Shown in pieces: positions 47,804 through 57,525 of a stretch of DNA of 64,000 nt. Location: NCBI GenBank assembly GCA_964510955.1, contig CAZEDW010000005.1:62001-126000 (forward strand), given 5' to 3'. Under the pieces are notes generated by a model that saw only the letters and a list, made by a program, of their open reading frames with translations, was not told the origin of the DNA and searched no databases. A program made the translations under genes and the position numbers. The DNA is from JAFLCM01 sp964510955. GTDB lineage: Bacteria; Planctomycetota; Phycisphaerae; Phycisphaerales; UBA1924. Each line of letters begins with the position of its first letter. Positions within the stretch are counted from its first letter, which is position 1.

Positions 47804-48499
47804 ATGCGAACTCTGTGCTTGAGCGTTGTCACGGCGGCCGCCATCTGCTCGCTGTCAGCGCCCGCGTTCGGGCGCGGCGGGACACACCCCGAGGTGCAGG
47901 TGGCGCAGGACGCCGCGGGCCGGATCGTCGCCGGTCTGCCCTTCGAGATGCCCGTCGAGTTGCCCGACAGCATTTTCCCCGGCTTTCCGGGCTGGGCCGA
48001 TTCGGTCCCCGGGTTCGCAAGCGTGTTCGTCGCCGACCCCGACAACGGCGTGTTTCTCCCCAACCCCGACTCTCAGCTCGAGTTCCTCGTCACCGACATC
48101 GACACCGGCCTGGGCCTGCTCAACGACCACGGCTCGGCGTTCATGTCCGTCGGCGAGACGTTTTTCCTGGGCCAGCCCGACTTCGACACCCACCCCCTCT
48201 GGAACATCCCCGCGGCGACGCACGGGCAGGTCTTCTCGATCACCATCGTCCTCCGCGACCGCGCCCACCTGATGAGCGACAGTGAGCCGATCACCCTCAC
48301 GCTCACCCCGGCGCCGTGCGCCGGCGACTTCAACAACGACGGTGCGATCAACACCAGCGACCTGGTTGAACTGCTCGTTCACTTCGGGCAGTCAATCGAG
48401 CACGGCGAGCCGGGGCACGAAACGGACATGAACCACGACGGCGTGGTGAATACCGCCGACCTAACCCAGTTCCTCGCGCGGTTCGGGCTCGTCTGCTGA
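47804..48499 (+). CDS. Exported GC-type dockerin protein
   Basis: Encodes 231 residues. The ATG at 47804 has GGAGA 8 nt upstream; a GTG at 47789 is in the same frame. Signal peptide ending near PAFG-RGG. The body (about 30-165) is a beta-rich domain of unknown family with GFPGWADSVPGF and FDTHPLWNIPAATHGQVFSITIVL. The last 60 residues are two dockerin repeats (GDFNNDGAINTSDLVELL, DMNHDGVVNTADLTQFL) ending in FGLVC. Secreted; ligand unknown. Confidence 0.83.
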   Translation: MRTLCLSVVTAAAICSLSAPAFGRGGTHPEVQVAQDAAGRIVAGLPFEMPVELPDSIFPGFPGWADSVPGFASVFVADPDNGVFLPNPDSQLEFLVTDIDTGLGLLNDHGSAFMSVGETFFLGQPDFDTHPLWNIPAATHGQVFSITIVLRDRAHLMSDSEPITLTLTPAPCAGDFNNDGAINTSDLVELLVHFGQSIEHGEPGHETDMNHDGVVNTADLTQFLARFGLVC

Positions 48500-48528
48500 T
48501 CGCCGCTTGTCGAGCCCGGGCTCGGCCT

Positions 48529-49335
48529 TCAGGGAGTGGCGCCGCCGGCGGGCGTCAGCGTCTGGACGCTCAGGCTGGTATTCATCCTGGCGCAGGGGCC
48601 GATGAACATCGGGTCCTTTTCGCCGGTCTCAAGGTCCTTGGCCACCTGAGCCTCGGCCGCGTAGCTGCCCACCAGCTTCCACAGCTTCTGGTCCGCCTTG
48701 TCGCTGACCGCCTTGAATAACGCGGGGTTCAGGTTCTGGGTTACTTCAAGATCGGAATACGCCTTGTGGCCGACAGGGTCCACCACCCGGAACTTGATCG
48801 CGCCGCCGCCCTTGAGCGCATCGGGCGTGCGCTCGATGACCTCGATGATCCAATCCACACGCCCGCGGAACTTCCGCTCGCCGCGGACCCACTTCCCGAC
48901 TTCCTGGAGCGCCTTGTCCTTCTCCAACTGGGTCGACCGCGGGAGCTCGCCGAGCTTGTCACGGTACTCCTTCTGAAACGTCTGGAGCGCGGCCTCGGGG
49001 GCGCCGAGGGGCTCCGCGGGTACCGCGGCGAACTCGGGGTTCTTTTCGCCCGGCTTGCCCGTTCCGCCGGCGGATTTCCCGCCTCCGGAACCGCCCGTTG
49101 AACCGGCCTTGAGCGCCGCGTTCTCCTGCTCCAGCTCGGCCAACCGCTTCTTCAGCCGGACCACTTCCGCCTGCAACCGCACGATCTCCTCGATCAGCTT
49201 GTCCTTCTGCGCCGCATCGCCGGCGGCCGGAGGGGCGCTCTGGGCCAGCGCGGGGCTGCTCACAGGCGTGACACCGCTGAGCAGGACGCCCAGCAGCAGC
49301 GTGCTCAGGAGTTGGACTGGGTGCCGGTTGGTCAC
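48529..49335 (-). CDS. Exported coiled-coil hypothetical protein
   Basis: Encodes 268 residues from a GTG at 49335 with GGAG 8 nt upstream. Signal peptide ending near ALA-QSA. Residues about 42-75 form a leucine-zipper-like coiled coil (KDKLIEEIVRLQAEVVRLKK and on). A Gly/Ser/Lys-rich linker follows, then a C-terminal domain of about 165 residues (YRDKLGELPRSTQLEKDKAL, KFRGRVDWIIEVIERTPD, IKFRVVDPVGHKAYSDLEV) that I cannot assign. Periplasmic; function unknown. Its start is about 150 bp from the divergent DUF58 gene. Confidence 0.7.
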   Translation of the reverse strand: MTNRHPVQLLSTLLLGVLLSGVTPVSSPALAQSAPPAAGDAAQKDKLIEEIVRLQAEVVRLKKRLAELEQENAALKAGSTGGSGGGKSAGGTGKPGEKNPEFAAVPAEPLGAPEAALQTFQKEYRDKLGELPRSTQLEKDKALQEVGKWVRGERKFRGRVDWIIEVIERTPDALKGGGAIKFRVVDPVGHKAYSDLEVTQNLNPALFKAVSDKADQKLWKLVGSYAAEAQVAKDLETGEKDPMFIGPCARMNTSLSVQTLTPAGGATP

Positions 49336-49485
49336 GGGCTGGTCTCCATGGGTGGGCGGCCGAACGCGGAGTAGCTGAGGCCTTGACGCAATTGTACGGG
49401 CGTGAGGCCGGCGGGTTTCTGGGCGGATTCCGGGGTACTTACGGTGGGTTTCCGGTCGCGGGTGAGGACGCTACCGTGCAGCCGG

Positions 49486-50532
49486 ATGATCGTGTCCGGA
49501 CCGTCACGCCGACCCGCGTCGCCCGAGGAACTGCTCGGCCCGTCATTGGCCGCGCAGCTCGACCGGCTCGACCTGCGATCGAGGCGGCTGTTCCCCGGCA
49601 AGCTGCCGGGCGAGCGCCGGAGCAAGAAACGGGGGCAATCGGTCGAGTTCGCCGAGCACCGGCAGTACGCACCGGGCGACGATCCCCGGTTCATCGACTG
49701 GAACGCGCTGGCCCGCCTCGACAGGCTGTTCGTCAAGGTGTTCATGGAAGAGGAAGACCTCTCGGTGCACCTGGTGCTCGACGCCTCGGCGAGCATGGAG
49801 ACCCCCCCCGCGTCATCGGACCCAGGCACCGAACTGGCCGAACCCGGCGGCCCGCTGGGATTGAACAAGAAGCTCTTCGCCGCCCGGCTGGGGGCGGCCC
49901 TGGGCTATGTGGCGCTGTGCAATCAAAACCGCGTGGGGGTGACCGTATTCGGCGCTTCCTCCCGTCCGGCGGTCATGCCCGATGCCCGCGGTTCGCTCAA
50001 CGTACAGCGGCTGCTCCGGTTTATTCGAGAGAACATGTGGCCCGAGGCAGGCGAGGAAGCGGCGGACGCACCCGCGGACGCCGGCGCCCTGAAGCGGGCG
50101 CTCGACCTGGTCGCCGCGTCGCGATCGGGCAAGGGCGTGATCGTGGTGGTGAGTGATTTCTTCTGCGCCGAGCCGGGCGGGTTCGAGCCGGCGCTCCGCT
50201 CGCTGACGAGTGTCGCGGGCTCCGGCGGGTTCGACGTGTACTGCGTGCACACGCTCGCCCCTGCGGAACTCGACCCGTCGCTGCTGGGCCGCGGCGGTGC
50301 GGGCACCCTCGCGGGCGACCTGCGCCTGACCGACGCCGAGTCCGGGCGGGTCACCGAGGTCACCGTCACCGCCCCGCTGCTGCGACGGTACAAGGAAAAG
50401 CTCGACGCGTTCTGCGCGGCGCTCAAGGGCCACTGCTCGTCGCGCGGCGTCAACTACACGCTGGTGCGTACCGACGAGCGCCTGAGTGAGTTGATGGCGC
50501 GGACGCTCCGGCTGGCGGGGCTGCTGGACTGA
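49486..50532 (+). CDS. DUF58 domain protein (vWA-like)
   Basis: Encodes 348 residues. The DUF58 core is seen in FAEHRQYAPGDDPRFIDWNALARLDRLFVKVF, read in two parts, with the metal-site-like VHLVLDASASME. Such proteins usually sit next to MoxR AAA+ ATPases in bacterial operons tied to envelope or chaperone-like functions. Here no moxR is adjacent and there are no membrane helices, so this is a soluble stand-alone member. It converges on the subtilase gene across paired hairpins. Confidence 0.85.
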   Translation: MIVSGPSRRPASPEELLGPSLAAQLDRLDLRSRRLFPGKLPGERRSKKRGQSVEFAEHRQYAPGDDPRFIDWNALARLDRLFVKVFMEEEDLSVHLVLDASASMETPPASSDPGTELAEPGGPLGLNKKLFAARLGAALGYVALCNQNRVGVTVFGASSRPAVMPDARGSLNVQRLLRFIRENMWPEAGEEAADAPADAGALKRALDLVAASRSGKGVIVVVSDFFCAEPGGFEPALRSLTSVAGSGGFDVYCVHTLAPAELDPSLLGRGGAGTLAGDLRLTDAESGRVTEVTVTAPLLRRYKEKLDAFCAALKGHCSSRGVNYTLVRTDERLSELMARTLRLAGLLD

Positions 50533-50544
50533 CCGACGAGCCGA

Positions 50545-50567
50545 GCCCGCGCCGGAGCGGCGCGGGC
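50545..50567 (+). terminator. Hairpin after DUF58 gene
   Basis: GCCCGCGCC (50545-50553), loop GGAGC, GGCGCGGGC (50559-50567). It is followed by A rather than T on the plus strand, so its terminator role for the DUF58 gene is uncertain; it abuts the minus-strand terminator. Confidence 0.4.
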
Positions 50568-50600
50568 AAAAAAAACGGCGCCCGCCGAAGCGGGCGCCGT
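50568..50600 (-). terminator. Rho-independent terminator of subtilase gene
   Basis: On the minus strand an 11-bp stem ACGGCGCCCGC (50600-50590) and GCGGGCGCCGT (50585-50575), tetraloop TTCG, then a run of eight T. It lies 30 bp after the stop of the gene at 50630-54985. Confidence 0.9.
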
Positions 50601-50629
50601 GTTCCTGAATCAAAGGTCAGTCGGCGTGA

Positions 50630-53600
50630 TTACGAGCAGGTCGTGCCGAAGGCCCCCAGGAGCAGGAGCAGGTCGGCGGTGTCGATATAGCCGTCGCCGT
50701 TGAAGTCGCCGCCGCTCCAGCCCGCGGCGATGTCGCCGAAGTTGCCGAGCATCAGCAGCAGGTCGGCGGTGTTGACGGTGCCGTCACCGTTGGCGTCGCC
50801 GGCGCACGCGGTGCCGGTGATCTCGACATCGTCGACGAACCAGTCGTCGAACGCGCCGGCAGTCCCGTTGCTGCGGATGCGGAGCTTGAAGTTGCCGTGC
50901 TTGGCCGCGGCCGGCAGCACGATGTCGACCGGCGTGTAGACGACCGCGTCGGGCAGGGTGCCCAGGTGGGTGCTGAGGTTGGTCCAGACGTTGGAGCTGT
51001 TGAGATAGTCGATGAACAGGTCATCGCCCGAATCGGGCGACTCGCCGCCGCCCCGGCACTCGAACTGGTACTTGACGTGGAGGTTGGAGTAGGGCAGAAG
51101 GTTGATGGACCGCGAGACGATCACGTCGCCGGTGGCGGTCGGGTTGCCGTTGAACCGGGCGGAGTTGGGCTCGGAAGGCTCCGCGATGCCGACGTTGTCG
51201 ATGGTGGCGTTTCCGAAGCTGACCCAGTTGGCCGCGTTGAAGGTGGTCGTCGGGAACTGATCGGAGAACGGAAGGCCCGCGCCCGAGTCCACGACCGTGA
51301 GCGAGACGGTGGCGAGAGACGAATCGCCGCCGTCGGGGGGCACGCCGCCGTCGTTGGTCTTGAACTGGAACGAGTCAGCGCCGAGGAAGCCCGGCAGCGG
51401 CTTGTAGCGGACCTGGTTGCCCTGCACGGTGTACGGAACCGACGTGATGGTCGCGTTGGCGCCGATGTCCTTGAGCTGGGCGTTGGTGGGAAGCGAGGTA
51501 ACGATGAACGCGAGGGCGGGCGGCGCGGGCAGGCCGTCGTCGCCGCCGCCGAGCGTCAGGTCCATCCCGTTGTTCTTGTTGATGGTGTAGGAGGCGTTGG
51601 CGGCGAAGGGCGGACGCGGCCCGCAGGTGCCGTAGGCCGTGAGGTCGCTGGCGGTGAAGTCCGGGTTCTGTGACGTGCTGCCGGACAGACCCGCCAGGCC
51701 GTCGGGCTGGGCGATGGCGAGGTACGCCAGCTCGATGCGCCCGTCGTAGTACATGACGATCTGGAAGGTGTTCTGATTCGCCGCGTTGTGGTGGGTGACG
51801 TTGAGCCACGTCACCGCGACCCTGTCGGCCAGCTCCAGATAGCTGATCGTGCCTGCCTGCGTTGGGTTCAGGTCGTCGAACAGGGCGCTGATGCGCGGCT
51901 TGTTGAAGTGTGTGGCGTAGGACTCGGTCAGCGACGAATCCGATGCGGTGAAGGTGATGTTGCCGTTGGGGTTGACGAAGAAGCTGGTGTAGCTGACGCC
52001 GTAGAGCTTGACGGCGTGACCGCTGCCGAGGGTGACGGTGGCCGAGGGGCTGTCGTCGCCGGTCGAAAGCGTGACGCCGCCGGTGGGATCGACGGGGAGG
52101 GCGTTGATCGGGAACGACTCGCACGCCGAGTACTGGCTGATGCTGGCGTCCGGAGAGAAGATGATGTCGCGGTTGTCGAGGTCGTTGTTGGTCGTGAAGA
52201 GCTCGGTGAAGAAGTCCGGGACCGCCGGGGTGGCGAAGGTGAAGCAAGCGTTGTTGTTGTTGTTCGACGTGACGTTGCCCGCGTCGTCTGTCGCCTCAAC
52301 CCTGAAGTAGTACGTGGTGTTGGTCTGAAGACCGGTCACCGCGACCGAGTGGCTGGTGCTGCGCGAGCTGCTGGAGACGACGTTGGTGAGCGAACCGCAC
52401 GAGGTCCCGTAGTAGACCTTGGGGGTCGCCATCTCGTTGGTGGAGAAGTTCACGTTGACCGAGCGGGGCTGCAGCCCGCTGGTGCCCACGCCCGAGATGG
52501 CGGGGCCCACGCAGTCAATCGTGGCGGTCGCGGTCACGACGGCGGGCGAGCCGCCGCCGGAGTCAGCGTCGTTGTAGGTCAAAGTCACGGTGTCGCCGTG
52601 GTTGACCTTCAGCGCCGTCGGCGGGGCCAGGGGGCCGGAGGCCAGGGTGATCGAGCCGCGGAAATCGGCCGTCGCCGCCCCGACCTCGGTCAGCGTGACC
52701 AGCTTGCCCGCGGGGTTGGTGTTGGAGGCGATGTTGACGACCACGGTGTCGACCACCGAGTCGCTGGTGTTCAGGCCGCAATCGACCACGCGCAGGTTGG
52801 CCGTGGCGGAGCAGGGGTACACCGACTTGTCCAGCCCGGCCACGCCCGCGTCGGAGCAGTTGACCAGCAGCGGGGTCGCGGTGATGGAGAAGGGCTGCGG
52901 GCCGCTGGGCACCGTGGTGCCGCGGACCGTGACCTGCCAGACGCCCTCCTGAGGCGCGGCGACGTAGACCTGCTCGATGTTGTCAACGTGGTTTTCCGCC
53001 GTCTGCACCGCCGGGTTGCCGGTGTTGGCGCCGGCCAGGCCGGGGAGTGTCCAGGGATAAGCCCGGACGTTTGACGGGCTGGTGACGACCAGATCAAGAT
53101 CGTTCACGAGCACAGGGTTCACGTTGGGAGTGCCCGGGACGTCGTCCCAGGCCATGGTGATCTTGAGGGGCTGGGTGTTGCCCGGGGGAACCACGACGAG
53201 GAAGCCAACCGTCCCGCCCTGGGACACGGTGCCGCCGCCGAAGTTACCGGAGCGCTCAAGATCGACCGCGGGCTGGATGCGGATCGAGCCGTAACCGGTC
53301 TGGTAGTCCGGCCCGGGATTCACCAGGTCCTGTGCCGTGTGGGCCAGGAAGCACTTAAGCAGGCTGTTGCGCATCTCGCCCTGGCTGGGGTAGTTGGCGC
53401 GGAAGTCCTCCATGAGCAGAGAGCTGTTACCCGTCACGCAGGGCGTGGCCATCGACGTACCGCTCTTGGTGGCGTACGCGGTGTCGCTCGAGCTCGAGCA
53501 CGACACCACGTTGTTGCCGGGCGCCGAAACATCGGGCTTCATGCGCCCGTCGTCGGCGGGGCCCCAGCTCGTGAAGCTGGTCACGGGCTCGGAGCTCGGC

Positions 53601-54985
53601 CCGGCGGTGGCGTCCGTGGCGCCGCAGGTGATGTGGTTCTTGCCGCACGAGGGTGGCGCGGTGGTGTGGTATCCGGCCGGCACGGCGGCGTCGAAGCAGC
53701 GGGTGGTCTGGCGCTCGTTGCCGTTGGCCCAGACGATACGCAGCGGGTTGCCATCTGAGAGGCCGGGCGTTCCACGGACCAGGCCGTCGATGATGACCTC
53801 GGTGTTGCCGTAGTTGCCTTCCCAGGTGCAGTCATAGCCGTTGGGAGCGGTGTTGGTGCCGATAGAGTTGGTGGCGATGTCGGCGCCAGCGGAGACCGCG
53901 GCGGTGTAATCAGCCTGCAGGTCGCCGGGGAAGGTGTAAAGGAAGCCCGCGACCAGACCACCGGCCATTTCAAAGCCGTAGGACTGCATGGTGACGCCCG
54001 GGGCCATGCCGCGGTTGGCCGCCACGGCTACGCCCGCGCCGCCAACGGTGCCGGCGACGTGGGTGGAGTGGTCGCTGACGGCGGAGGTGTCGGTCGGGCC
54101 GATGGTGACGCGGCCTTGGAAGTCGACGTGGGTCGCCCGCACCTTGCCGCCGTCGTACACCAGCACGTTCACGCCGGCGCCGTTCAGGTTATACGGTGCG
54201 GCGTTGACGATATCGGTGCCCACCTTCGCCCGGCTGTTGGCGTTCAGTTCGGTCAGCCCCGGCAGCGGCGGCTCGACCCACTGCACCACGTCCTGGGCCG
54301 CGAGGGCCTTGATCTGCGAGGCATGGATATGGACGTCCATGATGTTGACGCCCTGGACCACGCCCATGACGGTGCCGCCGGCGGCGGCCACGGCGCCGTG
54401 CGCCTCGCCGTTCATGTCAACGTCGGGGTGGAACATCACGCTCACCGCGACCACCGGGTCGCGTGCGAGGTCGGCGTCGGTTTCCTTGCCGTCCTTGTTC
54501 AGCCCGCCCTGGATCACGGTCCACGGCTGGATGATGTTCGCGTTCAGGTCTTCGTGCAGTTTCCAGGCGGTCATGATCGGCTGCACCGACCGGAGCGCCG
54601 GCATCGGGTTGGCCCCGCCGGCCCGCTGTGCCTGATCGAGCTGCGCCACGGCCAGAGGGGTCACGGTGGCGAAGTACGCGTTCTCGCCGACGTAGGCGAG
54701 GGTCTTGACGCCGCGCGCCGCGAGGTCGGCCCTGTCCGCGTCGGTGAGCGGGTTGCGGAAGTGGAGAATCACTCGGTGCGACGGCGCACCGTTGAGTTCG
54801 CGCGACATCGCAGCGCTCATGTCGCCAGGAGTCATGTCACGCACCGCGGGGCTGACGCCCGTGCGCCACTTCACGCCGCCGAGCGCCGTGGGGACCAGAC
54901 CGATTCCCGAGCCCGCCACCAAGGCCACGCCGAGCAACAACCCCCGGGCACTCCGGGATGCAACCGAGTACTTCGAGTTCCGCAT
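50630..54985 (-). CDS. Secreted subtilisin-like protease with dockerin
   Basis: Encodes 1451 residues. Start ATG 54985 with GAGGAGA upstream, then a signal peptide (to about residue 37). Prodomain-like region (50-245). S8 catalytic domain with Asp278 (LVYDGG), His306 (SDHSTHVAGT), oxyanion Asn in WANGN and Ser511 (SGTSMATP), so it should be active. Later parts: a P-domain-like jelly roll, a fibronectin-III domain (TTYYFRVEATDDAGNVTS), an integrin-like or nidogen-like region, a cadherin-like Big_9-type domain (VRYKPLPGFLGADSFQFKTND), and a MAM/jelly-roll domain (KYQFECRGGGE). Two dockerin repeats end the protein (GDANGDGTVNTADLLLML, DFNGDGYIDTADLLLLL). Extracellular protein degradation is the likely role. 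Confidence 0.9.
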   Translation of the reverse strand: MRNSKYSVASRSARGLLLGVALVAGSGIGLVPTALGGVKWRTGVSPAVRDMTPGDMSAAMSRELNGAPSHRVILHFRNPLTDADRADLAARGVKTLAYVGENAYFATVTPLAVAQLDQAQRAGGANPMPALRSVQPIMTAWKLHEDLNANIIQPWTVIQGGLNKDGKETDADLARDPVVAVSVMFHPDVDMNGEAHGAVAAAGGTVMGVVQGVNIMDVHIHASQIKALAAQDVVQWVEPPLPGLTELNANSRAKVGTDIVNAAPYNLNGAGVNVLVYDGGKVRATHVDFQGRVTIGPTDTSAVSDHSTHVAGTVGGAGVAVAANRGMAPGVTMQSYGFEMAGGLVAGFLYTFPGDLQADYTAAVSAGADIATNSIGTNTAPNGYDCTWEGNYGNTEVIIDGLVRGTPGLSDGNPLRIVWANGNERQTTRCFDAAVPAGYHTTAPPSCGKNHITCGATDATAGPSSEPVTSFTSWGPADDGRMKPDVSAPGNNVVSCSSSSDTAYATKSGTSMATPCVTGNSSLLMEDFRANYPSQGEMRNSLLKCFLAHTAQDLVNPGPDYQTGYGSIRIQPAVDLERSGNFGGGTVSQGGTVGFLVVVPPGNTQPLKITMAWDDVPGTPNVNPVLVNDLDLVVTSPSNVRAYPWTLPGLAGANTGNPAVQTAENHVDNIEQVYVAAPQEGVWQVTVRGTTVPSGPQPFSITATPLLVNCSDAGVAGLDKSVYPCSATANLRVVDCGLNTSDSVVDTVVVNIASNTNPAGKLVTLTEVGAATADFRGSITLASGPLAPPTALKVNHGDTVTLTYNDADSGGGSPAVVTATATIDCVGPAISGVGTSGLQPRSVNVNFSTNEMATPKVYYGTSCGSLTNVVSSSSRSTSHSVAVTGLQTNTTYYFRVEATDDAGNVTSNNNNNACFTFATPAVPDFFTELFTTNNDLDNRDIIFSPDASISQYSACESFPINALPVDPTGGVTLSTGDDSPSATVTLGSGHAVKLYGVSYTSFFVNPNGNITFTASDSSLTESYATHFNKPRISALFDDLNPTQAGTISYLELADRVAVTWLNVTHHNAANQNTFQIVMYYDGRIELAYLAIAQPDGLAGLSGSTSQNPDFTASDLTAYGTCGPRPPFAANASYTINKNNGMDLTLGGGDDGLPAPPALAFIVTSLPTNAQLKDIGANATITSVPYTVQGNQVRYKPLPGFLGADSFQFKTNDGGVPPDGGDSSLATVSLTVVDSGAGLPFSDQFPTTTFNAANWVSFGNATIDNVGIAEPSEPNSARFNGNPTATGDVIVSRSINLLPYSNLHVKYQFECRGGGESPDSGDDLFIDYLNSSNVWTNLSTHLGTLPDAVVYTPVDIVLPAAAKHGNFKLRIRSNGTAGAFDDWFVDDVEITGTACAGDANGDGTVNTADLLLMLGNFGDIAAGWSGGDFNGDGYIDTADLLLLLGAFGTTCS

Positions 54986-55332
54986 TGAATCGCTCTCCTC
55001 AACAGGGCCTGAGCCACCTCACGATCCGCGCGGTCACACCCACGGCGTGGGTTGTCCCGATCGCGCGGCAACGTCGAAGAAGAGCGCTCCGGGGAAGCGG
55101 CGGACGAGCCACGACGATGCTGGACACGTCGCTGGCTGGCACCGGGTCCGAAGGACCACTGCTTTTCGACGCCGAGACCAAAATAGAGTCGCCGATGACC
55201 CCACTCGGGTCAAGGCCAATCCCGGTACATTGGCCAAGAATGACCCGCGGTCCGTCGGTCACCAAAAAAAAGCCTCCACCGCAGTGGAGGCTCTGCCTGC
55301 ATGACTATTCACCCGGCGTTCGATCCCTCGGC
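54986..55332. other. Intergenic region upstream of subtilase gene
   Basis: Holds the terminator of the PPIase gene (55264-55292) and the leader of the subtilase gene. A TTGACC on the minus strand near 55210 is a weak -35 candidate without a good -10. No credible gene; short frames here lack coding character. Confidence 0.4.
55264..55292 (-). terminator. Rho-independent terminator of PPIase gene
   Basis: On the minus strand AGCCTCCAC (55292-55284 complement), loop TGCG, GTGGAGGCT (55279-55271 complement), then a run of eight T. It sits 40 bp after the stop at 55333. Confidence 0.9.
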
Positions 55333-56535
55333 CTACTTGCCGACGACTTCCATGAGCTCGATCTCAAAGACCATGGTGGCCTTCGGCGGGATGACGGGGG
55401 GACGCCCCCGCTCGCCGTAGCCCAGCGGATGCGGGATTATCAGCCACCGCTTACCGCCGGCCTTCATGCCGCCGATGCCCTCGGTCCAGCCGCGGACGAC
55501 TTCCGTGAGGGGCGTGGTGTACGCTGATCTGCCCGGGTCGCGGGAAGAATCGAACTTCTTGCCGTTCACGAGCCAGCCGGTGTAGTTGACCACCACGGTG
55601 TCGGTCGCGGCGGGTTGGACCCCGGTGCCGACGACCTCGTCAAGGACCCACAAGCCGCTCGCGGACTTGGCGCCCTTGGTGGTATCGAGCTTGTGCTCCT
55701 TGCTGAGCCAGTCCACGGCCTTGGTGAACTGCTCGTCGGGGGTTCCCAGGCCCTTCACATAGTCGTCCCACTCCTTCTGCTTCGCCTCTTTCAGCGCCTT
55801 CACTTCATCGAGGCGCTTCTTCAGCTCGGCCTTGCCAACGGCGGCGGACTCGTTAGCCGCCTTGACCGCGTCGGCAACCTTGTCGGCGCCGATGCGCTCG
55901 ACCTTTTCGATCACGATCGGCTGGGGCGGGGCCGGCTGACCGCCGATCTTCGGCTCGTTGCGGGTGGGCACGTCCTTGATCGCGTCCACAACCGCCATGC
56001 CGCCGATCACCTTGCCGAACACGGCGTATCCGGCGGCATTCTGCTGCTGACCGCCAAAGTTCAGGAAAGTGTTGTCCACGACGTTGATGAAGAACTGAGC
56101 GGTCGCCGAGTCGGGGTAGGCGGTGCGGGCCATGGAGATCGTGCCGCGGTCGTTGGAGAGGCCGTTCGAGCCCTCGTTCTTGATCGGCGCGTCGGTGCCA
56201 GCCTTTTCGTTGAGGTCCTTGTCGTAGCCGCCGCCCTGGATCATGAAGTTGGGCATGATGCGGTGGAACACCGTGCCCTCGTAGAAGCCCTTCTCCACGT
56301 ACTTGAGGAAGTTGGCGACGGTGATCGGAGCCTTCTCGCCGTTCAGTTCCAGCACGATGTCGCCAAAGCTCGTCTTCATCCGGACGTTGACGACCTTCTC
56401 GACGGCCGGCACCGCGCTCGGCGCCTCGGGTGTGGCGGGCTTAGCCGCTTCACCCTGCGCACCGGCGGAGGCGGCGAGCGCGAGCACGAACACCGCGGCG
56501 GAACGGAACGGCTTCATCATCAATCCCAGATTCAT
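55333..56535 (-). CDS. Exported cyclophilin-FKBP fusion PPIase
   Basis: Encodes 400 residues. Signal peptide ending near ASAGAQG. Residues about 48-215 form a cyclophilin domain (FGDIVLELNGEKAPITVANF, GTVFHRIMPNFMIQGGG, SATAQFFINV, YAVFGKVIGGM). A charged helical linker of about 75 residues follows (KADELKKRLDEV-type). Residues about 300-400 are an FKBP domain (VVVNYTGWLVNGKKFDSS, VVRGWTEGIGGMKAGGKRWLIIP, GYGERGRPPVIPPKATMVFEIELMEV). Both are peptidyl-prolyl isomerase folds with intact core motifs. The protein probably assists folding of exported proteins in the periplasm. Confidence 0.9.
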   Translation of the reverse strand: MNLGLMMKPFRSAAVFVLALAASAGAQGEAAKPATPEAPSAVPAVEKVVNVRMKTSFGDIVLELNGEKAPITVANFLKYVEKGFYEGTVFHRIMPNFMIQGGGYDKDLNEKAGTDAPIKNEGSNGLSNDRGTISMARTAYPDSATAQFFINVVDNTFLNFGGQQQNAAGYAVFGKVIGGMAVVDAIKDVPTRNEPKIGGQPAPPQPIVIEKVERIGADKVADAVKAANESAAVGKAELKKRLDEVKALKEAKQKEWDDYVKGLGTPDEQFTKAVDWLSKEHKLDTTKGAKSASGLWVLDEVVGTGVQPAATDTVVVNYTGWLVNGKKFDSSRDPGRSAYTTPLTEVVRGWTEGIGGMKAGGKRWLIIPHPLGYGERGRPPVIPPKATMVFEIELMEVVGK

Positions 56536-56741
56536 CCGAGTCCCTTTCTATGCGATCCGCCCCGGGGATCAAGCACGACGTCCCCGTGGGCGGCGGGCGT
56601 GGTTGGAAGTCCCCGCATTTTACCGGGTCGGCACCGCGCGGTTGAACGCCGCACCCGGCTCCAGGCGCGGGGGCGTTCACCGGTGTGATCGGCGCAGGCG
56701 GAACCCCAACGGGGCGACGGGCTCACGCACGCGGCCGCGAG

Positions 56742-57515
56742 CTATTTCCGCGAACCGGAGTCCTGGGCGCGGATGACGCCCCAGATGCGTTCGATGGAGT
56801 TGACGGTGCCCGCCGTGGCCTGCTGCATGCCCCGGAGGTCAGAGTTGATCTTCTCGGTGGCCTCGGCGGCCTGCGAGGCGAGTTTCTTCACCTCAGTTGC
56901 GACAACGGCGAACCCTCGCCCCGCCGCCCCGACCCTAGCGGCCTCGATGCTGGCGTTGAGCGCCAGCAGGTTGGTCTGATCCGCGATCCGCCCGATGACC
57001 GAGGACATGTCGGCGATGGCGCGGCTGGCGGTTGTCAACCCGTCGGCGGCCTCGCGGGCGGCCTTGAAGTCGGCCTCCAGGGCGAGGCGTTTGCGCTGGG
57101 CATCGAGAAGCTGCTCGGACTCCTTGTGCATCGCGACGGTCGCCGCGTTGATGCTCGCCGCCGCCTTGCCGAAGCTGCCGAGCATGCCGTTGGACAGCAC
57201 TCGCCGGAAGAACTTGCCGCGCCCGGCGTGCTCGAGCGACGCGGTCGCCTCGCGCACGAAGGCGTCGGTCATGTCGAGCATGTGGTTGATGGCGTGCATG
57301 AGCGGCGCGAGCTCCGGCCCGGCGCCCTCGGCGTGAAGAACCCGAGATTCCATGTCTCCCGCCGCGGCTGCTTTGCACACCCGCAGCGCCTCAGCGATCC
57401 ACGCCGCCTGGTCTGTCGGCGCGCCGGCCCCGGGAGGCGAACTGCTCGCCGTCATCCCGCGAGAAGCGCCGGCGGACGTTGTGAATGCGAAGGGTGAGGC
57501 GCCGCGGAAACTCAT
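56742..57515 (-). CDS. Soluble chemoreceptor-type signalling protein
   Basis: Encodes 257 residues. The ATG at 57515 has AAAGGG upstream. No membrane helix. A helical N-terminal part (AINHMLDMTDAFVREATASL) is followed by a short MCP signalling domain with the hairpin tip IADQTNLLALNASIEAARVG and GRGFAVVATEVKKLASQAAEATEKI. This domain contacts CheA/CheW. The usual length is reduced to few heptads, so it may be a small or non-canonical receptor. It begins 10 bp after the stop of the PAS gene; together the two look like an Aer-type receptor split into two genes. Confidence 0.85.
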   Translation of the reverse strand: MSFRGASPFAFTTSAGASRGMTASSSPPGAGAPTDQAAWIAEALRVCKAAAAGDMESRVLHAEGAGPELAPLMHAINHMLDMTDAFVREATASLEHAGRGKFFRRVLSNGMLGSFGKAAASINAATVAMHKESEQLLDAQRKRLALEADFKAAREAADGLTTASRAIADMSSVIGRIADQTNLLALNASIEAARVGAAGRGFAVVATEVKKLASQAAEATEKINSDLRGMQQATAGTVNSIERIWGVIRAQDSGSRK

Positions 57516-57525
57516 GACTGCCCTT

